From: Neisseria subflava | GTDB taxonomy: Bacteria; Pseudomonadota; Gammaproteobacteria; Burkholderiales; Neisseriaceae | NCBI RefSeq assembly: GCF_024205705.1 | Contig: NZ_CP073115.1 | Location: forward strand, 496,001 to 560,000 | Direction of reading: 5' to 3' | DNA: 64,000 bases | Shown: in pieces, positions 25,623 to 34,546 of the stretch | How the letters are laid out: every line of letters begins with the position of its first letter | Position numbering within the stretch: the stretch's first letter is position 1 | The notes under the pieces: model-generated | Database searches by the model: none | Told to the model about the DNA's origin: nothing | What the model saw: the letters and a program-made list of their open reading frames with translations, nothing else | Position numbers and translations under genes: made by a program

Positions 25623-27020
25623 TTAGACTTCTTTTTTGTCTCCGGCTTTCTTTTTGGGAAGGATGAAGCGCATCCTCAGGCCGTTGGGTTTGACATTTTC
25701 AGCAATGATTTTACCGCAGTGCTGTTCCATAATGTGCTGCGTCAAGGCAAGCCCTAAACCTGTACCGGGCTTGTGCGCGCTGGAGTCGGCGCGATAAAAG
25801 GCAGTGAAAATATGTGGAAGCTGCATTTCATCTACGCCAGGCCCGTTGTCGGTAACATCGATAATCCAGTTTTTGCCGTCTTGTCCGATATGGGTTTGAA
25901 TGGTGCTGCCTTCCGGACTGTAATTGATGGCGTTGCGGATAACGTTGTCGAAGGCGCGGTATAGATAGCCTTCGTTGGCACTGATTACGGCATTTTCAGG
26001 GATTTTAGGGTCAATGCTCAGGGTAACGCTTTGATTGTTTTGGTGGGCAATGCTTTGGTTGTCCTCAATCAAGTTGGTCAGGAAAGGAACGAGTTTGAGG
26101 TTTTCTTTTTCCAAAGGAATATTGGAAGTTTCCAAGCGGGAGAGGGTCAACAATTCTCCGACCAAAGTATCCATGCGCACCAATTCGCCTTCAAGGCGCT
26201 TGAGATATTGCTCTTGTTTTTGCGGCTGAGATTGAATCAGGCCGACAATCGCCTGCATACGCGCCAGTGGTGAGCGCATTTCATGAGAAACGTGGTGGAG
26301 CAAATGACGCTCTTTGGCCACAAGTTTTTCCAGTTTCTCGGCCATTTTGTCGAACTGCACGGCAAGGTGGGACAATTCGTCGTCACGGTCGTCAACTTGC
26401 TGGGAAATGCGGGTTTCGAGTTCGCCATTGGCTACCCTGTCCATGCCGCCGCCAAGAATTTTAATGGGCTTGGTGATGTTGTTGGCAAGGATATATGCCA
26501 TCAAGAGGCCGACGATGATGATGAAAGACAGAATGATAAATTCGTGCCAAATCGGCGAGAGCGGCAGGCCGGGAATGAAAAGCGGGCTGGGCAGGCGTTG
26601 GGCTTGATGGTTGTCCCAGCCTTTAATGAAGAAGAGGTATTCTTCGCCGAAACGGTCGTATTCGATGTGGGCTAAATCGGATTCGGGATTGTTGATGGCA
26701 AAGATGCGGGCGCGTTCGATGGACAGGCTGTCGATGTTGCGGCCTAAAATATCTTTTTTATCATCGCCGGTAATCACATAAACGGCATTGGAAACCGGAT
26801 TGTTTTTCCATTCCGAAAGAATTTCACGCGCACCGCTGTCTCCGCGCGAGTTAAACGCGGAGATGATGCTGCTCATTAATGTGGTTTCGATGGTGCGGCG
26901 TTGGTTGAATTGGTTTTCGGCGAGGGTGTTTTGTACCAACCAAAATGAAAAACTCGCCACAAAGATTGCGCAGACGATGACTGCGCAAAATGTGGCGAAG
27001 ATGCGTTGAAACAGTTTCAT
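25623..27020 (-). CDS. misS: Sensor histidine kinase MisS (CpxA-like)
   Basis: A 465-residue inner-membrane kinase pairing with MisR. One N-terminal helix (FATFCAVIVCAIFVASFSFW), a periplasmic sensor of about 120 residues and a second helix (FIILSFIIIVGLLMAYIL) precede a HAMP domain and the H-box HHVSHEMRSPLARMQ with the phosphorylated His (about residue 250). The ATPase has the N box (NVIRNAINYSPEG), DNGPGVD and GTGLGLAL. In meningococci MisRS controls envelope and virulence genes. It starts 15 bases after misR. Confidence 0.92.
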   Translation of the reverse strand: MKLFQRIFATFCAVIVCAIFVASFSFWLVQNTLAENQFNQRRTIETTLMSSIISAFNSRGDSGAREILSEWKNNPVSNAVYVITGDDKKDILGRNIDSLSIERARIFAINNPESDLAHIEYDRFGEEYLFFIKGWDNHQAQRLPSPLFIPGLPLSPIWHEFIILSFIIIVGLLMAYILANNITKPIKILGGGMDRVANGELETRISQQVDDRDDELSHLAVQFDKMAEKLEKLVAKERHLLHHVSHEMRSPLARMQAIVGLIQSQPQKQEQYLKRLEGELVRMDTLVGELLTLSRLETSNIPLEKENLKLVPFLTNLIEDNQSIAHQNNQSVTLSIDPKIPENAVISANEGYLYRAFDNVIRNAINYSPEGSTIQTHIGQDGKNWIIDVTDNGPGVDEMQLPHIFTAFYRADSSAHKPGTGLGLALTQHIMEQHCGKIIAENVKPNGLRMRFILPKKKAGDKKEV

Positions 27021-27035
27021 TGATCTGTTTAATCT

Positions 27036-27713
27036 TTAGTTTTTAACAAACAGGTAGCCTAAGCCGCGTACAGTTTGAATCAGGGAGGCATCGCCCAATT
27101 TGTGGCGGATGCTGGAGATGTGTACGTCGATGCTGCGGTCAAATTTAGCCAGTTTGCGGTCGAGTGCTTCGATAGACAGGGTCTCTTTGCTGACAACTTG
27201 TCCGGCGTGGCGCATCAAAACTTCGAGCAGATTGAACTCGGTGCTGGTCAATTCAAGCGGAGTGTCTTTGATGCTGGCTTGGCGTTTGGCTGGGTACAAA
27301 ACGACGTCGCTGACAGAAATGCTGTTAGGCGCGTTGTTTTGTTCGTTGCTGTGTTGCGCACGGCGCAAGATGGCGTTGATACGCGCCAAGAGTTCGCGCG
27401 GTGTGCATGGTTTCGGTACGTAATCGTCCGCACCCATTTCCAGACCGATAATGCGGTCGATGTCGTCGCCTTTCGCGGTCAGCATGATGATGGGCACGGT
27501 GCTTTGGGTACGTACGTTTTTCAGTACGTCCAAACCGTTCATTTTAGGCATCATGGAGTCTAATACGACGACATCGTATTGTCCGGTCAGAATTTCTTGA
27601 ACGCCGGCTTCGCCGTCGGGAACGCTATGAACGTTGAGGCCTTCGGCAGTCAGGTATTCGGTCAGCAATTCGGTCAAGAGGGCATCGTCATCTACGAGTA
27701 ATACGCGACTCAT
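27036..27713 (-). CDS. misR: Response regulator MisR (OmpR family)
   Basis: A 225-residue regulator. The receiver domain has the acidic pair in VLLVDDDALL, the phospho-acceptor Asp in VVLDSMMPKMNG (about residue 52) and the switch Lys in LTAKGDD. The winged-helix output domain ends IQTVRGLGYLFVKN. The start MSRVLLVDDD at 27713 is typical; an ATG 36 bases upstream adds an unlike basic leader. It is the first gene of the misRS pair. Confidence 0.94.
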   Translation of the reverse strand: MSRVLLVDDDALLTELLTEYLTAEGLNVHSVPDGEAGVQEILTGQYDVVVLDSMMPKMNGLDVLKNVRTQSTVPIIMLTAKGDDIDRIIGLEMGADDYVPKPCTPRELLARINAILRRAQHSNEQNNAPNSISVSDVVLYPAKRQASIKDTPLELTSTEFNLLEVLMRHAGQVVSKETLSIEALDRKLAKFDRSIDVHISSIRHKLGDASLIQTVRGLGYLFVKN

Positions 27714-27920
27714 GGAATTTCCTTTTCGTGATTGTATGCGCCGTGGCACTAAATAGGCGGTGCGGCGATTAAAATAGAGTTGTGTTCAATCTTAACATGC
27801 AATCTGCTTTTGTTGATAGCGTAATTTTCTGTGCTTTTGCGCTTTTTTGCATAGAAACTTGCTGCTCTTTACATTTTCAGACGGCCTGTAAGGACAAACT
27901 GACAATTGGGTGTGTTTTGT

Positions 27921-29753
27921 TCAGGGTTTGTCGCATGATTTGGCAGTTTGGTGTTTCGGTGCATTGATGAAATCTTTGCAATCGGACAAAAGTTTGGGCA
28001 ATAGAGGGGCGAATACCGGATGGCTGCGTATTTTGTCGGCGTAGAAATACATCATATACGGGTAATAATATTGTACTGACTGCATCCATTGCGCACCTTC
28101 TTCTTTTTTGCCTTGTCGGTAGAGGTAGAGGCCGACTTGATAGGCGTTGGAGTAGGGGCGGTAGGTCAGGGCTTTGAGTGCGGCTTCTTCTGCCCACGGG
28201 CGGATGTAGGCATCGGTCGGGTCTGCACGTTTGCTCAAACTTAAATCGGCGTAATAGGCAAGCATGGGGCTTTCTTTGGAGAGCTGCTGTAAACCGTCGA
28301 TTTTGTTTTGAACTGTTTGCGGATCATCGGTTTTCCCTACACGGCTATATTGGGTCAGATTTTGATATTCCCAGCTGAGGTTTGCCATGCCGATTAATAT
28401 CGATAAAGCGGCTATACCGCCTGCCCACTGCCTGATTCGGGTAGATAAAAGGCTGTCTGAAACATCTTTCGGATAAGAGGGTGTCAACGACAGAATCAGG
28501 CTAAATACGGTGAGGAAGTAGATATACCAAAGTGGATATTCAAGCATGCTGTGGCAGAGGCTGACGGCGGCGGCAGTCAGCAAAAACAAGGAAGACGGCG
28601 TTTGGTTGCGACCCGATAGTCGCCATACGGCTGCAAGCAGGGTTAAGGTTGCAAGCAAGGTGCCGGCAATGCCCATTTCGGATAATAACTGCATGACGAT
28701 ATTGTGCGAATGGGTAAACAGTACGCCGAGGATATTGTTGGGGAAGTATTGTTGTTGGGCATTGATCAGGAAGGTTTGCTGGGCAAAGCTGTTCCAGCCA
28801 TGGCCGAACCAAGGTGCGGATTGAAAAGCAATCCATGCCTTGCTCCATTCGATTTGGCGCATGGAGCCTTCAAAACCGCTGGTGCCTGCGCGTTCGACAG
28901 CGGTTTCGTATTTGATGTTGCCAAACAAATCCAACAGGCTGCCCATACCGAATTGGAAAGCGGCGGCCAGGATGGCGGTCAGAAGGAAAATGCACAGTGC
29001 GCGTTTGTGTTGGAAACGGGTACGCCAAAACCATAACGGCGTAATCAGGAATAGGGCGGCAATGTAGCCTAAGATGGTGCGCGAGTTGACAAGGCCGAGG
29101 GTCGCAGTCAAAGCCAATACAAACAGAAAACCTGCTGCATTAGACATTTTGCGCGCCGTCCATAAATAGGAAGCTGCCAAAATGCCCCACATTAAATAAT
29201 GTCCCAAATGATTGCGCTGACCGAGTTGGCCGTTTACGGTACCGCTGCTTCTGGCGATGATGCCGTTCAACCACTCTACGTTGGACCAGCCTTTAAATTG
29301 CAACCAGACGATGACGGCCTGTATGGTTGCACCTATCAATAAAGACCAAGCAAAGATACTGACGACGCGCTCCTGTCCGTAAGCTGCTACCCAGCCCCGC
29401 ACCGACCATGCGCCCAGTGCCAAAATGACAAAGGTCCAGACAGTAATATCGCTCATGCCGGGGTAGGTGGAATGCATGAGGCGCGCTTGGAGCGACCAAA
29501 ATGCGGCCATGGCAAACAAGCCGATACTGAGTGCAGGAAGGCGGATATTCAACAGGCCTTTGTGTGCGCTAATCAATGTCAGTACCAATGAGCCGCTCAG
29601 TGAAATGGCTTCCAGATAAAAGCTGGGTAATGGGCCGACTCGGTAGAGTGAAAGAAAAGGGATGGCACAAATCCAAAGAAAACTGAGCCATAAAGGCCAA
29701 AAGGTTTTCACTGAAGATTCAGTCAGGCCGTCTGAAAGTGTGTGGTAGGTCAT
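27921..29753 (-). CDS. pglL: O-linking oligosaccharyltransferase PglL (Wzy/O-antigen ligase family)
   Basis: This 610-residue polytopic membrane enzyme transfers undecaprenyl-linked glycan to pilin and other periplasmic proteins. About 12 helices are seen. The Wzy_C signature region has HLGHYLMWGILAASYL and GLVNSRTILGYIAA, then the periplasmic loop with PWFGHGWNSFAQQTFLIN and FTHSHNIVMQLLSEMGIAGT. A C-terminal TPR-like soluble tail follows. The start at 29753 overlaps the upstream DUF2069 gene by four bases; a longer frame reads through that gene and is rejected. Confidence 0.9.
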   Translation of the reverse strand: MTYHTLSDGLTESSVKTFWPLWLSFLWICAIPFLSLYRVGPLPSFYLEAISLSGSLVLTLISAHKGLLNIRLPALSIGLFAMAAFWSLQARLMHSTYPGMSDITVWTFVILALGAWSVRGWVAAYGQERVVSIFAWSLLIGATIQAVIVWLQFKGWSNVEWLNGIIARSSGTVNGQLGQRNHLGHYLMWGILAASYLWTARKMSNAAGFLFVLALTATLGLVNSRTILGYIAALFLITPLWFWRTRFQHKRALCIFLLTAILAAAFQFGMGSLLDLFGNIKYETAVERAGTSGFEGSMRQIEWSKAWIAFQSAPWFGHGWNSFAQQTFLINAQQQYFPNNILGVLFTHSHNIVMQLLSEMGIAGTLLATLTLLAAVWRLSGRNQTPSSLFLLTAAAVSLCHSMLEYPLWYIYFLTVFSLILSLTPSYPKDVSDSLLSTRIRQWAGGIAALSILIGMANLSWEYQNLTQYSRVGKTDDPQTVQNKIDGLQQLSKESPMLAYYADLSLSKRADPTDAYIRPWAEEAALKALTYRPYSNAYQVGLYLYRQGKKEEGAQWMQSVQYYYPYMMYFYADKIRSHPVFAPLLPKLLSDCKDFINAPKHQTAKSCDKP

Positions 29754-30106
29754 TTTGATGTGTGTTTTTGTTGTTTGATAAATGCAAGGCAGCCGAGGAA
29801 AAAGGCAATGCACAATAATACGGAAACGGCGGCGCAAATCCGGCTGGCGAGAGCCGTGTCTGCCAGGCGCATACAGGCTTCGGCAAAGTAAATCAGAATC
29901 AGCATGGAGCTGTATTGGTAAGTGTAGATGCGTTTTTTCAAAATGCCGGTCAACGGCAAGCACAAAGGCAGGGCTTTCAGTGCCAACCATGAGCCGCCTT
30001 CGCGCAATGGCGCGATCCATAATTCCCATGATAAGGAAAGCAGGATCAGCAGGATAAGGCTTATGGAAGTTGCAAGATAAGGTAATGGGGAGCGTGTATT
30101 GTTCAC
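29750..30106 (-). CDS. DUF2069-family membrane protein
   Basis: A 118-residue protein with four predicted helices and the DUF2069 features (LALKALPLCLPLTGILKKRI, YQYSSMLILIYFAEACMR). Function unknown. Translationally coupled to pglL by an ATGA overlap; conserved pairing of this kind suggests a membrane or envelope role but nothing specific. Confidence 0.8.
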   Translation of the reverse strand: MNNTRSPLPYLATSISLILLILLSLSWELWIAPLREGGSWLALKALPLCLPLTGILKKRIYTYQYSSMLILIYFAEACMRLADTALASRICAAVSVLLCIAFFLGCLAFIKQQKHTSK

Positions 30107-30324
30107 AATATTGAGGGCGTAAAGCCGTACTGGAAAACTTAAAATTATACCGCTAAAAAGGCAGGGTAAGCCAAGAATATTGCTTAAAGATGCTGAAGAA
30201 AGGATTTATTGTTTTTTCTTCAAACGAATGAAACTTTATCTTGTTTTATAGTCTTATTAATATATATATCTAGTAAAGATTGTGCTACTATTATAAATAC
30301 TTTATCTCAGGAGGATAGAAAACC

Positions 30325-31410
30325 ATGAATCGCGTTGCTGATGTTATCCGTGATGATATTAAAGTAATGACAGCCTATCAGGTTGCCGATTTGCCGGAAG
30401 GTTTTATTAAGTTGGACGCCATGGAGTGTCCGCATCATCCTTTCGCCGGGTATGAATCTTTATTGTCAGAATGGGCGGACTTGGCAAAGCAGGCACCGAT
30501 TCATTTGTATCCCCATACTGCCAAGAGCGGTATTTATGAAGAATTGAGGGAAGTTTTCGGTATTCCCGATAAAGCGGAAATCGCGTTGGGTAACGGCTCC
30601 GATGAGCTTATCCAGTTTTTGACTATGCTGGTTGCCAAACTAAATGCGCGTGTATTGGGTATTGAGCCAAGTTTCGTTATGTATCGTCATAATGCCGCAC
30701 TTTATGGCATGGAATATGTCGGCGTCCCCTTAAATCCGGATTTCTCTTTAAATCTTCCTGCTGTTTTGTCTGCGATTGAGCAACATCAGCCGTCATTAAT
30801 TTTTATTGCCTATCCCAATAACCCTACCGGCGTATGTTTTAAACGAGAAGAAGTAGAGGCGGTCATTCGTGCGGCAACCGGCATTGTGGTTGTCGATGAG
30901 GCATATGGCGCGTTTCATCATGACAGTTTCCTTCCGTGGGCGGGAGAGGTTGAAAATCTGGTCGTAATGCGCACCATTAGTAAAATCGGCTTTGCCGGCT
31001 TGCGGATGGGGTATGCGGCGGCAAGTCCAAGCATTATGGGTGAGCTGGCCAAAATCCTTCCGCCTTACAATATGAATCAATTAAGCTTGGCGGCGGCGAA
31101 ATTCTCATTGAAGCATCATCCAATCATTCAGCAAAACATTGATACATTAAAAAACGAGCGTTCGCGCGTGATGAATGAATTGTTGAAATTAAACCGTTTG
31201 GAAGTTTTTCCGAGCGAAGCCAACTTTATTACCGTTCGCGTACCTGATGCGAACGAACTGTTTGAAACATTGAAGCAAAACCGCGTACTGATTAAAAAAC
31301 TGCATGGCAGCCATCCGCTTTTGGATCAGTGTGTTCGCATAACCATAGGCTCGGCAGCGCAAAATGATGCCGTCTTGGCTGTTATTAAAAACCTTTACTC
31401 CAATCTTTGA
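30325..31410 (+). CDS. hisC: Histidinol-phosphate aminotransferase
   Basis: This 361-residue PLP enzyme converts imidazole acetol-phosphate to histidinol phosphate. Fold type I landmarks are LGNGSDELIQFL, YPNNPTGVCF, VVDEAYGAFH and the PLP lysine in TISKIGFAGLRMGY (about residue 218), with the Arg of the substrate carboxylate in CVRITIGS. It has a strong AGGAGG site. hisB starts 19 bases downstream, so they are co-transcribed. Confidence 0.95.
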   Translation: MNRVADVIRDDIKVMTAYQVADLPEGFIKLDAMECPHHPFAGYESLLSEWADLAKQAPIHLYPHTAKSGIYEELREVFGIPDKAEIALGNGSDELIQFLTMLVAKLNARVLGIEPSFVMYRHNAALYGMEYVGVPLNPDFSLNLPAVLSAIEQHQPSLIFIAYPNNPTGVCFKREEVEAVIRAATGIVVVDEAYGAFHHDSFLPWAGEVENLVVMRTISKIGFAGLRMGYAAASPSIMGELAKILPPYNMNQLSLAAAKFSLKHHPIIQQNIDTLKNERSRVMNELLKLNRLEVFPSEANFITVRVPDANELFETLKQNRVLIKKLHGSHPLLDQCVRITIGSAAQNDAVLAVIKNLYSNL

Positions 31411-31429
31411 TTTCAAGGAAACTACCATT

Positions 31430-32386
31430 ATGAACAAAGCTCAACTGCATTTGACCAATTTTCTGTTACTGGTTGAAGAAGCCGGCTCATTGACCAAGCT
31501 TGCACGCGCATGCGGTTATGAAAACTCCGCCTCTTTGTCTCAGCTCAAACGCCGTTTGGAACAACAAGCAGGCGATGAGTCTGCACGCGGCATTCGTCCG
31601 AGCTTGGCTGCGAAGTTGGAATCCGGCATGCACAAACGCAAAGGCTGGCTGAACCGTGATCACAGCAAAGACCAAGAAAAAGCAGCAGCGGTTGAAGCCG
31701 CGCGTTTGGAAAAACAAACTGTCGAAGCAGTCGAAGCTGGTGTTCCAACCGAAGGCCGTTTTGTTACCGTTACCCGCAATACCTGCGAAACCCAAATCAC
31801 CGTCAGCCTCAATCTTGACGGTACCGGCAAATATCGTCTGGATACCGGCGTTCCTTTCCTTGAACACATGCTTGCCCAAGTGGCGCGTCATGGTTTGATT
31901 GACTTGGATATTACCTGCAAAGGCGATTTGCACATTGACGACCATCACACGGTTGAAGACATCGGTATCGTATTGGGTCAGGCACTGAAACAAGCGCTTG
32001 GCAATAAAGCCGGCATTACCCGTTACGGTCATGCCTATGTTCCGTTGGATGAAGCGTTGAGCCGTGTGGTTATCGACCTTTCCGGCCGCCCTGGTTTGGT
32101 GTACAACATCGACTTTACCCGCGCCCTGATCGGCCGTTTTGATGTCGATTTGTTTGAAGAATTTTTCCATGGTCTTGTGAACCACAGCATGATGACCTTG
32201 CACATCGATAACTTGAGCGGCCGTAATGCGCACCATCAAGCCGAGACTGTTTTCAAAGCCTTCGGTCGCGCCCTGCGCATGGCAGTTGAATACGATCCGC
32301 GCATGATTGGTCAAACGCCTTCTACCAAAGGCACGCTGAGTGAAGAATCTGTTCAAGAAGAAGCAGAAGCCGCGTCTGAAGAATAA
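31430..32386 (+). CDS. hisB: Imidazoleglycerol-phosphate dehydratase with N-terminal helix-turn-helix-like extension
   Basis: The IGPD domain occupies about residues 110-318: VTRNTCETQITVSLNLDGTG, FLEHMLAQVARHGLIDLD, HIDDHHTVEDIGI (metal-binding HHTxED) and SGRNAHHQAETVFKAFGRAL (second HHxxE). The first 105 residues are extra: LTNFLLLVEEAGSLTKLARA plus CGYENSASLSQLKRRLE resembles a phage-repressor-like helix-turn-helix, followed by a charged linker. From memory, meningococcal HisB carries a similar extension, so it seems a genus trait with unknown role. No histidinol-phosphatase domain is present. Confidence 0.92.
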   Translation: MNKAQLHLTNFLLLVEEAGSLTKLARACGYENSASLSQLKRRLEQQAGDESARGIRPSLAAKLESGMHKRKGWLNRDHSKDQEKAAAVEAARLEKQTVEAVEAGVPTEGRFVTVTRNTCETQITVSLNLDGTGKYRLDTGVPFLEHMLAQVARHGLIDLDITCKGDLHIDDHHTVEDIGIVLGQALKQALGNKAGITRYGHAYVPLDEALSRVVIDLSGRPGLVYNIDFTRALIGRFDVDLFEEFFHGLVNHSMMTLHIDNLSGRNAHHQAETVFKAFGRALRMAVEYDPRMIGQTPSTKGTLSEESVQEEAEAASEE

Positions 32387-32406
32387 GGCATCGTGTGAAT
32401 GAATAA

Positions 32407-32442
32407 AGGCCGTCTGAAACCGATCGGGATTTCAGACGGCCT
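32407..32442. terminator. Inverted DUS terminator after hisB
   Basis: AGGCCGTCTGAAA and its complement around a GC-rich loop, followed by TTTTATT. Confidence 0.85.
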
Positions 32443-32555
32443 TTTATTATTTGTCTTGTATATCGACAATATTTTGTTTTAAACCATCTTTTGCTACAAT
32501 CATTCTTATTATTATATTAATCATTAAATGTTTTCAGACGGCCTGAGGAGAAGCA

Positions 32556-33200
32556 ATGAAAGTAGCGATTGTCGATTATGGAATGGGAAACCTGCACTCA
32601 GTATTGAAATCTGTTCAGGCGGCGCAGGTTTTGTCCAATCAAAATGCCGAAATTTATCTGACTTCGCGGCCTGAAGAGGTGATGGCGGCGGATAAGGTTA
32701 TCTTTCCGGGGCAGGGTGCCATGCCGGATTGTATGTCGGCGCTAAAGGCAAGCGGTTTGGGTGAGGCAGTTTCAGACGGCCTGAAAAACAAGCCGTTTTT
32801 TGGAATTTGCGTAGGTGCGCAATTATTGTTTGAACACAGCGAAGAAGGCGATACAGATGGTTTGGGTTGGTTTGAAGGTCAAGTAAAACGGTTTTTGCCC
32901 AATCAAACCGATGCACAGGGAGGCCGTCTGAAAGTGCCGCATATGGGTTGGAATACAGTGCGCCAAACCCGTCCGCACCCTTTATTTCAAGACATTGGGC
33001 AGAACGAGTATTTTTATTTTGTTCACAGTTATTATTTTGCACTGAAAAATGAAGAGATTATTTTAGGCATCAGCGAATATCCGAATGAATTTGCCTGCAT
33101 TGTCGGTAAGGACAATGTGTTTGCCACACAGTTTCACACGGAAAAAAGCCATCAGGCAGGATTGCTGCTGCTGCGTAATTTTTTAAATTGGCAGATTTGA
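32556..33200 (+). CDS. hisH: Imidazole glycerol phosphate synthase glutaminase subunit
   Basis: A 214-residue class I glutaminase that feeds ammonia to HisF. The start MKVAIVDYGMGNLHSVLKSV is diagnostic; the nucleophile Cys lies in FFGICVGAQLLFEHSEEGDT and the His/Glu pair in FATQFHTEKSHQAGLLLL. The coding sequence contains two DUS copies (near 32768 and 32923). It follows a DUS-containing leader and starts a second his transcription unit. Confidence 0.95.
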   Translation: MKVAIVDYGMGNLHSVLKSVQAAQVLSNQNAEIYLTSRPEEVMAADKVIFPGQGAMPDCMSALKASGLGEAVSDGLKNKPFFGICVGAQLLFEHSEEGDTDGLGWFEGQVKRFLPNQTDAQGGRLKVPHMGWNTVRQTRPHPLFQDIGQNEYFYFVHSYYFALKNEEIILGISEYPNEFACIVGKDNVFATQFHTEKSHQAGLLLLRNFLNWQI

Positions 33201-33273
33201 GGCTTTTAACATAAATCTGCTAAAAATCGCTAATTTGTGTAAAATATACTGAAATTGAATAGAGGAGAAGAAA

Positions 33274-34011
33274 ATGCTGTTGATACCTGCCATTGATTTG
33301 AAAGAAGGACGCTGTGTTCGCTTAAAACAAGGCTTGATGGAGCAGGCGACGGTGTTTTCCGATTCGCCGGCAGAGATGGCTTTGCATTGGCGCAATCAAG
33401 GCGCACGCCGTTTGCATTTGGTTGATTTGAACGGCGCATTCGCAGGCGTTCCTCAAAATTTTCCGGCGATTAAAGAAATTTTGGCCGCCGTAGCCAAAGA
33501 TATTCCGGTACAGCTTGGTGGCGGTATCCGTGATTTGGGCACCATCGAAAAGTATTTGGATTTGGGTCTGACCGATGTGATTATCGGTACGGCCGCGGTA
33601 AAAAATCCTGAATTTGTGCGCGAAGCATGTAAGGCATTTCCGGGTCAGATTATCGTCGGTTTGGATGCCAAAGACGGTATGGTGGCGATAGATGGTTGGG
33701 CAACGGTAACGGAACACCATGTCGTTGATTTGGCCAAGCGTTTTGAAGACGATGGTGTCAGCAGCATTATTTATACCGATATCGGTCGCGACGGCATGAT
33801 GAGCGGGGTGAATATCGAAGCTACCGTCAAATTGGCTCAATCAGTGAATATCCCGATTACCGCTTCCGGCGGCTTGACGAATTTGGACGATATCCACGCA
33901 TTGTGTGCCGTTGAAAAAGAGGGTGTGAGCGGTGCGATTACCGGCCGCGCAATTTATGAGGGAAGTATTGATTTCGCACAGGCACAAAAACTGGCCGATT
34001 CTTTGGCTTGA
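33274..34011 (+). CDS. hisA: Phosphoribosylformimino-5-aminoimidazole carboxamide ribotide isomerase
   Basis: A 245-residue TIM barrel catalysing the Amadori rearrangement in histidine synthesis. MLLIPAIDLKEGRCVRLKQG holds the first catalytic Asp, VQLGGGIRD and the second Asp in YTDIGRDGMMSGVN follow, then ASGGLTNLDDI. Start has a GGAGAAG site. A MITE-like repeat lies 27 bases past its stop. Confidence 0.96.
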   Translation: MLLIPAIDLKEGRCVRLKQGLMEQATVFSDSPAEMALHWRNQGARRLHLVDLNGAFAGVPQNFPAIKEILAAVAKDIPVQLGGGIRDLGTIEKYLDLGLTDVIIGTAAVKNPEFVREACKAFPGQIIVGLDAKDGMVAIDGWATVTEHHVVDLAKRFEDDGVSSIIYTDIGRDGMMSGVNIEATVKLAQSVNIPITASGGLTNLDDIHALCAVEKEGVSGAITGRAIYEGSIDFAQAQKLADSLA

Positions 34012-34038
34012 CCTAAGTGCGTTTAATTATGCAGATTA

Positions 34039-34115
34039 GGGCTTTGCAAGGGGTAACAGCGCAGGAGTTGGCGTATAGCTGGAAATGCCTTCAAAAGCGG
34101 CATTTTGCAAAGTCC
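34039..34115. repeat. 77-bp MITE-like element with IS5/IS1106-related ends
   Basis: Terminal inverted repeats GGGCTTTGCAA (34039-34049) and TTGCAAAGTCC (34105-34115, one G-T mismatch) bound the element, and TTA flanks both ends (34036-34038 and 34116-34118), as a target duplication would. The right end read inward, ACTTTGCAAAATGCC, shares CTTTGCAAAAT with the ends of the IS at 2345-3562. The interior is non-coding and has an AAATGCC/GGCATTT hairpin. Confidence 0.65.
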
Positions 34116-34188
34116 TTAAACTTAAAATCTGTCTGAAATAATTATAAAAAACAACTCACTCAATATCTTATTTTATTAAGGGATTGGT

Positions 34189-34506
34189 ATGCTTGAAGCG
34201 TTTGTTTTGGGTTTTTGGATTATCTGGTCATCTGACCGCGAAGTGTATCCGCTAAGCGAAAGTTTGTGGTTTACACTGATTGCAGTGATATTGCGGCAGC
34301 TGACGGCGTTTGATTTGCCGATTATCGATACCTATTGGATGATTTTCAACGGGATAATATGGGCATTTGCCGGTTTGATTTTCGCCATTGTCGGCCGTAT
34401 CGACAGCAATTTTATTATTTCCTGCGTGTTGGCGATGATGGCCGGTATCGGTTATTTTCAATTGTTGCAACATTTGCCGGATTGGTTGGGCAAATTTTTG
34501 GCCTGA
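34189..34506 (+). CDS. Hypothetical membrane protein within the his cluster
   Basis: 105 residues with three or four hydrophobic segments (starts MLEAFVLGFWIIWSSDREVY). I do not recognise a family. It lies between hisA and hisF in the same direction, with 40 bases to hisF, so it is likely co-transcribed. Nothing links it to histidine synthesis. Confidence 0.65.
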   Translation: MLEAFVLGFWIIWSSDREVYPLSESLWFTLIAVILRQLTAFDLPIIDTYWMIFNGIIWAFAGLIFAIVGRIDSNFIISCVLAMMAGIGYFQLLQHLPDWLGKFLA

Positions 34507-34546
34507 CGGTTTCAGACGGCCTGATAACGGATAAGAGGTATTGGGT

